The notes under the pieces: generated by a model
What the model was told of the DNA's origin: nothing
Databases searched by the model: none
The model's input: only the letters and a program-made list of their open reading frames with translations
Assembly: GCF_014779655.1 (NCBI RefSeq)
Contig: NZ_JACXYX010000003.1
Location: 62,001 to 126,000 of the forward strand
DNA from: Nocardioides ganghwensis
Lineage (GTDB): Bacteria; Actinomycetota; Actinomycetes; Propionibacteriales; Nocardioidaceae
DNA length: 64,000 nucleotides
Reading direction: 5' to 3'
Translations under genes and position numbers: made by a program
Shown here: positions 41,212 to 49,334 of the stretch, one piece after another
How the letters are laid out: every line of letters starts with the position of its first letter
Numbering within the stretch: the stretch's first letter is position 1

Positions 41212-43224
41212 TCACAGCCCGGCGACGACCTCCGTGCCCTGCTTGATCGCCCGCTTCGCGTCGAGCTCGGCGGCGACGTCGGCACCGCCGATGAGGTGGG
41301 CGTCGCGGCCGAGCCCGTCGTACAGGCTCCGCACGGAGTCCTGGCCGGCGCAGACCACGATCGTGTCCGCCTCGACCACGCGCGAGACGCCGTCGACCGT
41401 GATGTGCAGGCCGTCGTCGTCGATGCGCTCGTAGGTCGCGCCGCTGACCTGGGTGACCCTGGACTGCTTGAGCACGGCGCGGTGCGCCCAGCCCGACGTC
41501 TTGCCGAGCCCGATGCCGATGGGGGTGGTCTTGCGCTGCACCAGCGTGACCTCGCGCGCCGGCGTACGCGGCTTGGCCTCGGTCAGCCCGCCCGCGGTGA
41601 GCGCCGGGTCGCCGACGCCCCAGTGCGCCATCCAGTCGTCGAGGTCCTCCTCCTCGTGGGTCAGGAAGACGCTCACGTCGACGCCGATGCCGCCCGCGCC
41701 GATCACCGCGACCCGCTTGCCCGGCACGACCGCGCCGCTCAGCACGTCGGCGTACGACGCCACGCTGGGGTGGTCGATGCCGGGGATCTCCGGGATCCGG
41801 GGCTCCACGCCGGTGGCGACGACGACCTGGTCGAAGCCGGCGAGGTCGTCGGCCGTCGCCTCGGTCGAGAGGCGTACGTCGACGCCGAGCACCTCGAGGC
41901 GCCGGGTGTAGTAGCGCAGGGTGTCGGCGAAGTCCTCCTTGCCGGGGACGGCCATCGCGAGGCGGAACTGGCCGCCGAGCCCGGGGGACTTCTCGAAGAG
42001 CGTCACCGCGAACCCGCGCTCGGCCGCGCTCGTCGCAGCGGCGAGGCCGGCCGGTCCGGCGCCGACGACGGCCACGGTCTGCTTGCGCAGGGTCGGCATG
42101 AGGACCAGCTCGGTCTCGTGGCAGGCACGGGGGTTGACCAGGCAGGAGGCGCGCTCGTTGGAGAACACGTGGTCGAGGCAGGCCTGGTTGCAGGCGATGC
42201 ACGTGTTGATCTCGTCGGCGCGCTCGTCCATCGCCTTGGCGACGAAGGCCGGGTCGGCCAGCAGCGGCCGTGCCATCGAGACGAGGTCGGCCTCGCCCGA
42301 CGCGAGGATGTCCTCGGCCAGCTCGGGCGTGTTGATCCGGTTGGAGGCGCAGACGGGCACGTCGACGACCTGCTTGAGGCGGGCGGTGTAGGACCGCCAG
42401 GCCCCGCGCGGCACCTGCGTGATGATCGTCGGCACCCGGGCCTCGTGCCAGCCGATGCCGGTGTTGAAGACCGTGACGCCGGCGGCCTGGAGGTGCAGCG
42501 CGAGCTCGGCGGTCTCCTCCCAGGTCTGGCCGCCCTCGACGAGGTCGAGCAGCGAGATCCGGTAGACGATCGGGAAGTCGGGACCGACCAGCTCGCGGGA
42601 GCGGCGTACGACCTCGACGGCGAAGTGCATGCGACGCGCGGGGGAGCCGCCCCACTGGTCGTCGCGGTCGTTGGTGCGCGCGGCGAGGAACTGGTTGATC
42701 AGGTAGCCCTCGGAGCCCATGATCTCGACCGCGTCGTAGCCGGCCTTGCGGGCGAGGGCGACGCTCTTGGCGAAGGCGGTCGCGGTGTGGTCGACCTCCT
42801 TGCTCGACATCGCGTGCGGCTTGAACGGCGTGATCGGCGACTTCTTGTCCGACGCGCTCTGCGAGAGCGGGTGGTAGCCGTAGCGCCCGGCGTGCAGCAC
42901 CTGCAGCGCGATCGCGCCGCCCGCCTCGTGCACCGTGCCAGTCACGCGCTGGTGCCGCATCGCGTGGAGGCGGTTGGTCATCTCGGAGGCGAACGGCTTG
43001 AGCCAGCCACGCTTGGTGGGCGCGTAGCCGCCGGTGATGATCAGGCCGACGCCGCCGCGCGCCCGCTCCTCGAAGAACGCCGCGAGCTTGTCGATGTCCC
43101 ACGGGTGGTCCTCGAGGCCGGTGTGCATCGAGCCCATGACGACGCGGTTGCGCAGCGTGAGGGCGTCGGGTCCGGAGCCGAGGGTGAGCGGCTCGAGGAG
43201 GTGGGGGTAGCGGGGGTGGGTCAT
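41212..43224 (-). CDS. fadH: NADH:flavin oxidoreductase / 2,4-dienoyl-CoA reductase
   Basis: A 670-residue multidomain flavoenzyme. The N-terminal TIM barrel is OYE-like (LRNRVVMGSMHTGLEDHP, HAGRYGYHPLSQSAS, SEGYLINQFL). A [4Fe-4S] site uses Cys342, Cys345, Cys349 and Cys361 (CIACNQACLDHVF...ASC). Then comes an FAD-binding VAVVGAGPAGLAAATSAAERG and an NAD-binding VAVIGAGGIGVDVSVFL. This is the FadH/trimethylamine-dehydrogenase layout; reduction of dienoyl-CoA in unsaturated fatty-acid oxidation is the best guess. Its start overlaps the PadR stop by 4 nt, so PadR probably regulates it. Confidence 0.92.
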   Translation of the reverse strand: MTHPRYPHLLEPLTLGSGPDALTLRNRVVMGSMHTGLEDHPWDIDKLAAFFEERARGGVGLIITGGYAPTKRGWLKPFASEMTNRLHAMRHQRVTGTVHEAGGAIALQVLHAGRYGYHPLSQSASDKKSPITPFKPHAMSSKEVDHTATAFAKSVALARKAGYDAVEIMGSEGYLINQFLAARTNDRDDQWGGSPARRMHFAVEVVRRSRELVGPDFPIVYRISLLDLVEGGQTWEETAELALHLQAAGVTVFNTGIGWHEARVPTIITQVPRGAWRSYTARLKQVVDVPVCASNRINTPELAEDILASGEADLVSMARPLLADPAFVAKAMDERADEINTCIACNQACLDHVFSNERASCLVNPRACHETELVLMPTLRKQTVAVVGAGPAGLAAATSAAERGFAVTLFEKSPGLGGQFRLAMAVPGKEDFADTLRYYTRRLEVLGVDVRLSTEATADDLAGFDQVVVATGVEPRIPEIPGIDHPSVASYADVLSGAVVPGKRVAVIGAGGIGVDVSVFLTHEEEDLDDWMAHWGVGDPALTAGGLTEAKPRTPAREVTLVQRKTTPIGIGLGKTSGWAHRAVLKQSRVTQVSGATYERIDDDGLHITVDGVSRVVEADTIVVCAGQDSVRSLYDGLGRDAHLIGGADVAAELDAKRAIKQGTEVVAGL

Positions 43225-43763
43225 GACGTCTCCATCTCGTGGGCCTGCAGGTACTCGGTGATCCAGTCGATCCAGAAGCGCTCGAGCCGGATGCCGCCGC
43301 GCAGCACCAGCCAGCGGTCGCGCACGCCGGGCTCGAGGCCGGTCGGGTCGGGGAACTGCTCGCGCTCCATCTGCTCGTACGTCGCGAGGCGGAGCGCGTG
43401 GTCGGCGCGCGCGTCGCGCAGGTTCCGCACGAGCGCGGCGCGGTCGCCGTACGACGCCCCGCGCAGCTTGACGGCGAGCTCGCTGCGGAAGGTCTCCATC
43501 GGCATCGGGGTCGCCAGCCAGTCGGCCAGCACCCGGCGGCCGGTCGCCGACGGCGTGTGCACCCGCTTGTCGGGGCGGCCCTCCTGCTCGACGACCTCGA
43601 CGGTGACCCAGCCGTCGGCCTCCATCCGCGCGAGCACGCGGTAGATCTGCTGGTGGGTGGCGTGCCAGAAGAAGCCGAGCGACTTCTCGAACCGGCGGGT
43701 GAGCTCGAGGCCGCTCGCGGGGCGCTCGCTGAGCGCGACGAGGAGGGCGTGCTCGAGGGCCAT
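43221..43763 (-). CDS. PadR family transcriptional regulator
   Basis: A 180-residue regulator with the PadR N-terminal winged helix (MALEHALLVALSERPASGLELTRRFEKSLGFFWHATHQQIYRVLARMEADGWV) and a C-terminal helical dimerisation region of the Vir_act_alpha_C type. ATG 43763 fits the family start; further ATGs upstream are less likely. It is translationally coupled to fadH. A 14-bp palindrome lies 23 bp upstream of its start. Confidence 0.93.
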   Translation of the reverse strand: MALEHALLVALSERPASGLELTRRFEKSLGFFWHATHQQIYRVLARMEADGWVTVEVVEQEGRPDKRVHTPSATGRRVLADWLATPMPMETFRSELAVKLRGASYGDRAALVRNLRDARADHALRLATYEQMEREQFPDPTGLEPGVRDRWLVLRGGIRLERFWIDWITEYLQAHEMETS

Positions 43764-43785
43764 GGGGACCATGGTGCCCGACCTA

Positions 43786-43799
43786 TGCAACGAGTTGCA
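43786..43799. promoter_or_regulatory. PadR-type operator candidate
   Basis: TGCAAC-GA-GTTGCA is a perfect 14-bp palindrome upstream of padR, in a gap that is AT-richer than the neighbours. It would allow autoregulation and control of fadH. No clear -35/-10 pair was found. Confidence 0.5.
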
Positions 43800-43804
43800 A
43801 GACC

Positions 43805-44287
43805 TCAGAGCACGCCCGCGCCGGGGATCTCCTCGAAGACCAGCTGGGTCTCGGTGTGGCGGACCACGGGGTGCACGTTGAGGTGCTCGAGCACGAGGTC
43901 GCGCAGCTGCGCGGTCGAGGACACGGCGACGTGGAGCAGGTAGTCGTCCTCGCCGCCCACGTGCAGGATGCGCAGGACGCCGGGCACGTGGGCGAGCACC
44001 TCGTGGAAGCTCGCGACGTGGTCGCGGTTGTGGCTGCCGAGCCGGACCTTGATCACGGCCTGGATCGGGTAGCCGAGGGCTGCGAGGTCGACGTCGGCGT
44101 GGATGCCGCGTACGACTCCCCGCTCCCGCAGCGACCGCACCCGCTGCAGGCAGGTCGACTCGGCGATGCCGAGGCGCTTGGCGAGCGCGGCGTTGGTGAC
44201 CCGGCCGTCCGCCGCGAGCTCGGTCAGCAGGCGTCGGTCCAGCGCGTCGAGGGGTGCAGGATCCACTGACGGGGGTGCAGCAGCCAT
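43805..44287 (-). CDS. Lrp/AsnC family transcriptional regulator
   Basis: A 160-residue regulator: an AsnC-type helix-turn-helix (LDALDRRLLTELAADGRVTNAALAKRLGIAESTCLQRVRSLRERGVV) and a RAM ligand-binding domain (VIKVRLGSHNRDHVASFHEVLAHVPGVLRILHVGGEDDYLLHVAV). It is divergent from a Cys/Met-metabolism PLP enzyme with 96 bp between, a common arrangement in which Lrp senses the amino acid. ATG 44287 has GAGGAA six bases upstream. Confidence 0.92.
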   Translation of the reverse strand: MAAAPPSVDPAPLDALDRRLLTELAADGRVTNAALAKRLGIAESTCLQRVRSLRERGVVRGIHADVDLAALGYPIQAVIKVRLGSHNRDHVASFHEVLAHVPGVLRILHVGGEDDYLLHVAVSSTAQLRDLVLEHLNVHPVVRHTETQLVFEEIPGAGVL

Positions 44288-44383
44288 GGCTCGTTCCTCG
44301 TGATCTTCGGCGTGACCGCTCATGCGAGAGCAGTTGTTCGGAGTCTATTGCTGCGCGTCGAGGATTCCGCGACGGTGGCGTCC

Positions 44384-45574
44384 ATGACCAGCCTCGACAC
44401 CCTCGCTGTCCACGCCGGCCGCGCCGACCTGGGGGCGCTCGGCGTCCACGCGCTGCCGCTCGACCTGTCCACCACCAACCCGCTGCCCAGCATCGACGCG
44501 GGCGGCGAGTCGTACGAGTCGATGGCGACCGGCGGGCACCCGGGCGAGGGCGGCATGGTCTACCAGCGGCTGTGGAACCCGACCGTCGCGCGCTTCGAGG
44601 ACGCGCTCGCCGACCTCGAGCACACCGAGGCGGCAGTCGCCTTCTCGACCGGGATGGCCGCCGTCACAGGCTCGGTGCTGGCCGCCGTCGCCGAGGGGGC
44701 GGGCCGCCACGTCGTAGCCGTCCGACCGCTCTACGGCGGCACCGACCACCTCCTCGCCTCGGGGATGCTCGGCGTCGAGACGACCTACTGCGCGCCGCAC
44801 GAGGTGGCGGGAGCCGTACGCCCCGACACCTGTCTCGTCGTGCTGGAGACCCCCGCCAACCCGACGCTCGAGCTCGTCGACCTCGACGCCGTCGTCACCG
44901 CGGCCGGCGGCGTCCCGGTGCTGGTCGACAACACGTTCGCCACCCCGGTGCTGCAGAACCCCGCCGACCACGGCGCGGCCCTGGTGCTGCACAGCGCGAC
45001 GAAGTACCTCGGCGGCCACGGCGACGCGATGGGCGGCGTCGTCGCCTGCTCCGCGGAGTGGGCCGCCGCGCTGCGCCGCGTCCGCGCCGTCACCGGCGCC
45101 CTGCTCCACCCGATGGGCGCCTACCTCCTGCACCGCGGCCTGGCCACGTTGCCGCTGCGGGTGCGCGCCCAGCAGGACGGTGCCGGCAAGGTCGCCGCCT
45201 GGCTCGCCTCGCACCCGGCCGTGCGCGAGGTGCGGTGGCCGGGCCTCGCCGAGTGCGACCCGCTCGGGCTCGTCGGTCGCCAGCAGCGCGGCCCCGGCGC
45301 GATGCTCGCCTTCCGGGTCGAGGGCGGGTACGCCGCCGCCTCCCGCGTGACGGAGTCGGTCCGGCTGTTCACCCATGCCGTCTCCCTCGGCGGCGTGGAC
45401 TCGCTCATCCAGCACCCGGCCGCGCTGACCCACCGCCCGGTCGCCGCGGACGCGAAGCCCGACGCCGACGTCCTGCGCCTCTCGATCGGCCTCGAGGATC
45501 CCGAGGACCTGTGCGCCGACCTCGGTCGCGCGCTGGGCGCCTGCGAGGCCGCCGAACTGGGTGGGGAAGTCTGA
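44384..45574 (+). CDS. Trans-sulfuration family PLP enzyme (cystathionine gamma-synthase/lyase-like)
   Basis: A 396-residue Cys/Met-metabolism enzyme. The PLP lysine is Lys207 in HSATKYLGGHGDAMGG; Tyr60 and Arg62 in MVYQRLWNPTVARFE are the phosphate-contacting pair from the partner subunit, and AFSTGMAA and VDNTFATP are typical. The family includes cystathionine gamma-synthase, gamma-lyase and methionine gamma-lyase, which cannot be told apart here. The divergent Lrp gene suggests amino-acid catabolism. ATG 44384 lacks a strong ribosome-binding site. Confidence 0.9.
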   Translation: MTSLDTLAVHAGRADLGALGVHALPLDLSTTNPLPSIDAGGESYESMATGGHPGEGGMVYQRLWNPTVARFEDALADLEHTEAAVAFSTGMAAVTGSVLAAVAEGAGRHVVAVRPLYGGTDHLLASGMLGVETTYCAPHEVAGAVRPDTCLVVLETPANPTLELVDLDAVVTAAGGVPVLVDNTFATPVLQNPADHGAALVLHSATKYLGGHGDAMGGVVACSAEWAAALRRVRAVTGALLHPMGAYLLHRGLATLPLRVRAQQDGAGKVAAWLASHPAVREVRWPGLAECDPLGLVGRQQRGPGAMLAFRVEGGYAAASRVTESVRLFTHAVSLGGVDSLIQHPAALTHRPVAADAKPDADVLRLSIGLEDPEDLCADLGRALGACEAAELGGEV

Positions 45575-45611
45575 CTCTGGGAGTGGGTTGCAACGGCCAC
45601 GGAGTGACAGG

Positions 45612-45631
45612 GTCCCCGCTCGAGCGGGGAC
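45612..45631. terminator. Perfect 20-bp palindrome (hairpin)
   Basis: GTCCCCGCTC and GAGCGGGGAC form a gap-free palindrome between the PLP enzyme and the racemase gene; in RNA it extends by a G-U and a G-C pair. It lies 37 bp after the stop. It may be a terminator, but the loopless symmetry would also suit a dimeric DNA-binding protein. Confidence 0.5.
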
Positions 45632-45676
45632 TCCCCGAGCCGGGACGGCCCTCGCGACCCTGACAGCAACGGTGTC

Positions 45677-46837
45677 ATGATCGGGCGCATGACGTACGGG
45701 CTGGGGCAGGGCAGCGGACCGCTGCGGGGCGTGAAGGTGGTCGAGGTCGCCGGCATCGGGCCCGGCCCGCACGCGTGCATGGTTCTGGCCGACCTCGGCG
45801 CCGACGTGATCCGCATCGACCGCCCGGGCGGCGGGATGTTCGCCGGCGGCCGCGCCGACCTGCTCAACCGGGGCCGGCCGAGCGTGGCCCTCGACCTCAA
45901 GCGCCCCGAGGCGGTCGCGACGGTGCTCGACCTCGTCGAGCGCGCGGACGTGCTGGTGGAGGGGATGCGCCCCGGGGCGATCGAGCGGATGGGCCTCGGT
46001 CCGGAGGAGTGCCGCGCGCGCAACCCCCGGCTGGTGTTCGCCCGGATGACCGGCTGGGGCCAGGACGGTCCGTGGAGCCGGGCGGCCGGGCACGACATGA
46101 ACTACATCGCCGTCTCCGGCGCCCTGCACGGCCTCGGCCAGGACCGCGACCGCCCGCACTTCCCCAGCAACCTCCTCGGCGACTTCGGCGGCGGCTCGAC
46201 CTACCTGGTCATCGGCGTCCTCGCCGCCCTCCTCGAGGCGCGCGCGAGCGGGCAGGGCCAGGTCGTCGACGCCGCGATCGTCGACGGCACGGCCCACCTC
46301 AACGCCATGGCCTCGAGCTTCGCCGCGATGGGGCTCGACACGGGGCGCAGGGCCGCGGGGCTGCTCGACGGCGGCACCCCCTGGTACGACCTCTACGAGA
46401 CGGCCGACGGCGAGCACGTCAGCGTCGGGGCGCTCGAACCGCAGTTCTGGGCGGCGCTCGTCGAGCGCATCGGCGTCGAGCTGCCCGACCGCGACGACCC
46501 GGCCAACCACGCCGCGATCCGCGCCGCGCTGACCGCTCGTTTCAAGGAGCGTACGCAGGCCGAGTGGGCCGAGGTCTTCGACGGCACCGACGCCTGCGTC
46601 GCGCCGGTCGTACGCCTCGCGGACGCGCCGCACCACCCCCACCTCGCCGCGCGCGGCACCTTCGTCGCGCCCGACGGCGTCACGCAGCCGGCGCCCGCTC
46701 CGCGATTCTCGCGGACCTCGCCGTCGATCGGCGGCCCGCCCGCGCTCCCCGGCGAGCACACCCGCGAGGCGCTCGCGGCCTGGGGGATCGACGGCGTGGA
46801 CGCGCTCCTCGACAGCGGCGCCGCCGTCCAGGCCTGA
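45677..46837 (+). CDS. mcr: Alpha-methylacyl-CoA racemase (CaiB/BaiF family)
   Basis: A 386-residue family III CoA-transferase-fold protein. GPLRGVKVVEVAGIGPGPHACMVLADLGADVIRIDRP and the active-site AGHDMNYIAVSGALH, with the His-Asp pair, are those of AMACR/MCR rather than of a transferase; NLLGDFGGGSTYLVIG supplies the second catalytic acid. It epimerises (2R)/(2S)-methylacyl-CoA for beta-oxidation of methyl-branched acids. An in-frame ATG at 45689 is an equally good start. The next gene begins 3 nt after the stop. Confidence 0.92.
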   Translation: MIGRMTYGLGQGSGPLRGVKVVEVAGIGPGPHACMVLADLGADVIRIDRPGGGMFAGGRADLLNRGRPSVALDLKRPEAVATVLDLVERADVLVEGMRPGAIERMGLGPEECRARNPRLVFARMTGWGQDGPWSRAAGHDMNYIAVSGALHGLGQDRDRPHFPSNLLGDFGGGSTYLVIGVLAALLEARASGQGQVVDAAIVDGTAHLNAMASSFAAMGLDTGRRAAGLLDGGTPWYDLYETADGEHVSVGALEPQFWAALVERIGVELPDRDDPANHAAIRAALTARFKERTQAEWAEVFDGTDACVAPVVRLADAPHHPHLAARGTFVAPDGVTQPAPAPRFSRTSPSIGGPPALPGEHTREALAAWGIDGVDALLDSGAAVQA

Positions 46838-46840
46838 CCC

Positions 46841-47572
46841 GTGAGGCCCTTCCTCTTCCTCGGCACGCGCGCGGAGGACGACGTCGCCCAGCAGGAGTAC
46901 GACGGCGTGCTCGCGGGGTGCGGCCTGCGACCCGAGGAGCTCGTGCGCGTACGCCTCGAGGCGGGGCCGCTGGGCGAGGTGGACCTCGCCGACTGGTCGG
47001 GGATCGTCCTGGGCGGCGGCCCGTTCAACATGTCCGACCCCGAGGACCGGAAGTCGCCCGCCCAGCGTCGCGCCGAGGCCGAGCTGCGGGTGCTCGCCCG
47101 ACGGGTCGTCGCCGCGGACTTCCCCTTCCTCGGCGCGTGCTACGGCATCGGGGTGCTGGGCACGCTCCCCGGCGGCGTCGTCGACCGGACGTTCGGCGAG
47201 CCCATCGGCGCGCTGCCGGTCCGGCTGACCGACGAGGGTCGGGCCGATCCGTTGTTCGGGGTCATGCCGGCGGAGTTCGACGCCTACCTCGGCCACAAGG
47301 AGGCCGTCACGCGGCTCCCGGACGGGGCGGTCCTGCTGGCCTCGACCGACACCTGCCCGGTCCACGCCTTCCGCCTCGGCCGCAACGTCTACGCCACGCA
47401 GTTCCACCCCGAGCTCGACCCGGTGGCCATCTGCGACCGCATCGACGCCTACAGCGCCCACGGCTACTACGAGCCCCACGAGCAGGAGCAGCTCAAGGAT
47501 GCCGCCCGCGCGGCCCTGGTGACCGAGCCGGTGCGGTTGCTGGCGAGGTTCGTCGAGCTCCACGCGCGGTGA
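46841..47572 (+). CDS. Class I glutamine amidotransferase (GuaA-like N-terminal domain only)
   Basis: A 243-residue stand-alone GATase. The nucleophile is Cys100 in LGACYGIGVLG and the His189/Glu191 pair in QFHPE completes the triad. GVVLGGGPFNMSD precedes it. Such unfused proteins are often annotated as GMP synthase-like; a real partner synthetase is not nearby and some act as gamma-glutamyl hydrolases. Starts at GTG 46841. Confidence 0.88.
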   Translation: MRPFLFLGTRAEDDVAQQEYDGVLAGCGLRPEELVRVRLEAGPLGEVDLADWSGIVLGGGPFNMSDPEDRKSPAQRRAEAELRVLARRVVAADFPFLGACYGIGVLGTLPGGVVDRTFGEPIGALPVRLTDEGRADPLFGVMPAEFDAYLGHKEAVTRLPDGAVLLASTDTCPVHAFRLGRNVYATQFHPELDPVAICDRIDAYSAHGYYEPHEQEQLKDAARAALVTEPVRLLARFVELHAR

Positions 47573-47575
47573 GGT

Positions 47576-47615
47576 GTAACTCATAGTTACGCTTCCTCGC
47601 CCGACCTCCTACGCT
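47576..47615 (+). promoter_or_regulatory. Palindrome and -10 element upstream of the EthA-like gene
   Basis: GTAACT-CAT-AGTTAC (47576-47590) is a perfect 6-bp inverted repeat in an AT-rich pocket, like a TetR-type operator. A TACGCT -10 (47610-47615) follows. Transcription would begin at about 47622, the A of a small ATG ORF. No TetR gene is adjacent. Confidence 0.5.
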
Positions 47616-47621
47616 GAGGAC

Positions 47622-47699
47622 ATGCACGGCTTCCCGATGGCCTCGGTCCCGACACGGTCGCTGCGCGACCTGCTCGACCAGCGGAGCGCCAGGTCATGA
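47622..47699 (+). CDS. Putative 25-residue leader peptide
   Basis: ATG 47622 opens a 25-codon frame (starts MHGFPMASVPTRS) that ends in TGA overlapping the monooxygenase ATG (ATGA). GAGGAC lies immediately before it. If the predicted -10 is right, the transcript begins at this ATG, so ribosomes would translate the leader first and reinitiate at the monooxygenase. The peptide has no recognisable domain; it may simply be a chance ORF. Confidence 0.35.
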   Translation: MHGFPMASVPTRSLRDLLDQRSARS

Positions 47700-49141
47700 C
47701 CACCGAGCACGTCGACGTGCTGATCGTCGGGGCAGGGCTCTCGGGCATCGGCGCGGCGGCCCACCTGGTCAAGGACCTGCCCGGCACGTCGTACGCCGTG
47801 CTCGAGCGGCGCGAGGCCAGCGGCGGCACGTGGGACCTGTTCCGCTATCCCGGGATCCGGTCCGACTCCGACATGCACACCCTGGGCTACCGGTTCCGGC
47901 CGTGGCGCGGCGACGTCTCGCTCGCCGACGGTGCCTCGATCCTCGACTACGTGCGCGACACCGCGCGCGAGTACGGCGTCGACCGCCACATCCGCTACGG
48001 GCACCGGGTCGTCGCCGCCGCCTGGGACTCGACCACGGCGCGCTGGACCGTGACGGCAGAGGTCGAGGGCGGGACGCGGATGGTGACCGCCGACTTCCTG
48101 TGGTCGTGCAGCGGCTACTACGACTACGACCGGGGCTACACGCCCCACTTCGAGGGACAGGACCGCTTCGGCGGTGAGGTCGTGCACCCGCAGCACTGGC
48201 CCGACGACCTCGACTGCGCGGGGAGGCGGGTCGTGGTGATCGGCTCCGGCGCCACGGCCGTGACGCTCGTGCCGGCCCTGGCCCGCGCGGGCGCCGCCCA
48301 CGTGACGATGCTGCAGCGCTCGCCGACGTACATCGTCTCCGTGCCCGGCCGCGACGCGGTGAAGGGCCGGCTCACGCGGCTCGTCGGCGAGGACCGCTCC
48401 TACGCCGTGACGCGCTGGAAGAACATCGCGGTCCAGTCCGCGCTCTACCGGGTGAGTCGTCGCCGGCCCGACCTCGTGCGCCGGGTCGTCCGCAAGACCA
48501 ACGTCGCGCAGCTCCCGCCCGGCTACGCCGTCGACACGCACTTCAGGCCGGCGTACGACCCGTGGGACCAGCGGATGTGCCTGGTGCCCGACGGCGACCT
48601 CTTCGCGGCGATCCGGGACGGCTCGGCGTCCGTGGTCACCGACCGGATCGTGTCGTTCACCGAGACCGGCCTCGAGCTGGAGTCAAAGGAGCGCCTCGAG
48701 GCCGACGTCGTGGTCACCGCCACCGGCCTCAACCTCCAGCTCTTCGGCGGCGCCGAGCTCAGCGTCGACGGCGAGGCGGTGAAGCCGCACGAGACCATGG
48801 CCTACCGCGCGATGATGCTCTCGGGCGTGCCCAACTTCGCCTTCACCGTCGGCTACACCAATGCGTCGTGGACGCTGAAGGCCGACCTCGTCGCCGAGTA
48901 CGTGGTGCGGGTGCTGAAGCGGATGCGGTCCACCGGGACGCGTACGGTCGTGCCGGTGCGCGACGAGTCGGTGGGCGAGGTGCCGCTGATGGACCTCGAC
49001 GCCGGCTACGTCCAGCGGGTCGTGCACACGCTGCCACGGCAGGGCACCGTGGCGCCGTGGTCGCTGAAGCAGAGCTATCTCCACGACGCGCTCGCGATCC
49101 GCACCGCCCGGCTCGACGACGGGGTACTGGTCTGGTCCTGA
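47696..49141 (+). CDS. Baeyer-Villiger monooxygenase, EthA-like
   Basis: A 481-residue flavin monooxygenase. It has HVDVLIVGAGLSGIGAAAHL (FAD), GGTWDLFRYPGIRSDSDMHTLGYRFRPW, the NADPH loop VVVIGSGATAVTLVPALA, and VTATGLNLQLFGGA near the C-terminal third. These match mycobacterial EthA strikingly well from memory. EthA oxidises ketones to esters and activates ethionamide; the natural substrate is unknown. EthA in mycobacteria is repressed by a divergent TetR (EthR), which is not present here, but a TetR-like palindrome is. The start overlaps a possible leader ORF. Confidence 0.92.
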   Translation: MTTEHVDVLIVGAGLSGIGAAAHLVKDLPGTSYAVLERREASGGTWDLFRYPGIRSDSDMHTLGYRFRPWRGDVSLADGASILDYVRDTAREYGVDRHIRYGHRVVAAAWDSTTARWTVTAEVEGGTRMVTADFLWSCSGYYDYDRGYTPHFEGQDRFGGEVVHPQHWPDDLDCAGRRVVVIGSGATAVTLVPALARAGAAHVTMLQRSPTYIVSVPGRDAVKGRLTRLVGEDRSYAVTRWKNIAVQSALYRVSRRRPDLVRRVVRKTNVAQLPPGYAVDTHFRPAYDPWDQRMCLVPDGDLFAAIRDGSASVVTDRIVSFTETGLELESKERLEADVVVTATGLNLQLFGGAELSVDGEAVKPHETMAYRAMMLSGVPNFAFTVGYTNASWTLKADLVAEYVVRVLKRMRSTGTRTVVPVRDESVGEVPLMDLDAGYVQRVVHTLPRQGTVAPWSLKQSYLHDALAIRTARLDDGVLVWS

Positions 49142-49151
49142 GGGCCACATC

Positions 49152-49167
49152 GTGGAAGCGCTCCCAC
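49152..49167. promoter_or_regulatory. CebR box 1
   Basis: GTGGAAGCGCTCCCAC differs by one base per half from a perfect palindrome and closely matches the CebR consensus TGGGAGCGCTCCCA known from Streptomyces. It lies 40 bp upstream of the -35 element. Confidence 0.8.
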
Positions 49168-49206
49168 TTCGTTACGCTCAGCGGCGAACGAGGTGTACGC
49201 GGACCA

Positions 49207-49236
49207 TTGACAGCCTTGTGTGACGGCGGTCATAGT
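49207..49236 (+). promoter_or_regulatory. Promoter of the cellobiose operon
   Basis: A consensus -35 TTGACA (49207-49212) and, after 18 bp, CATAGT (49231-49236). Predicted start near 49243, 90 bp upstream of cebE. It is bracketed by the two CebR boxes. Confidence 0.75.
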
Positions 49237-49251
49237 GGCGCCCGGACGGAA

Positions 49252-49267
49252 GTGGAAGCGCTCTCAC
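49252..49267. promoter_or_regulatory. CebR box 2
   Basis: GTGGAAGCGCTCTCAC, the second copy, exactly 100 bp after the first and just downstream of the predicted transcription start, a position suited to blocking elongation or initiation. Confidence 0.8.
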
Positions 49268-49334
49268 GCAGACTCACCGTCCACCTCCAGGCCTGGCAAC
49301 CAGCCCGGCGCCCCAGCAGGACGGCAGGAGAGCA

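Noticed and set aside
44345..47584. Antisense reading frame of 1079 codons
   Set aside because: It runs opposite three clear genes (PLP enzyme, racemase, amidotransferase) and its translation is Arg/Gly/Val-biased without motifs, a typical high-GC shadow.
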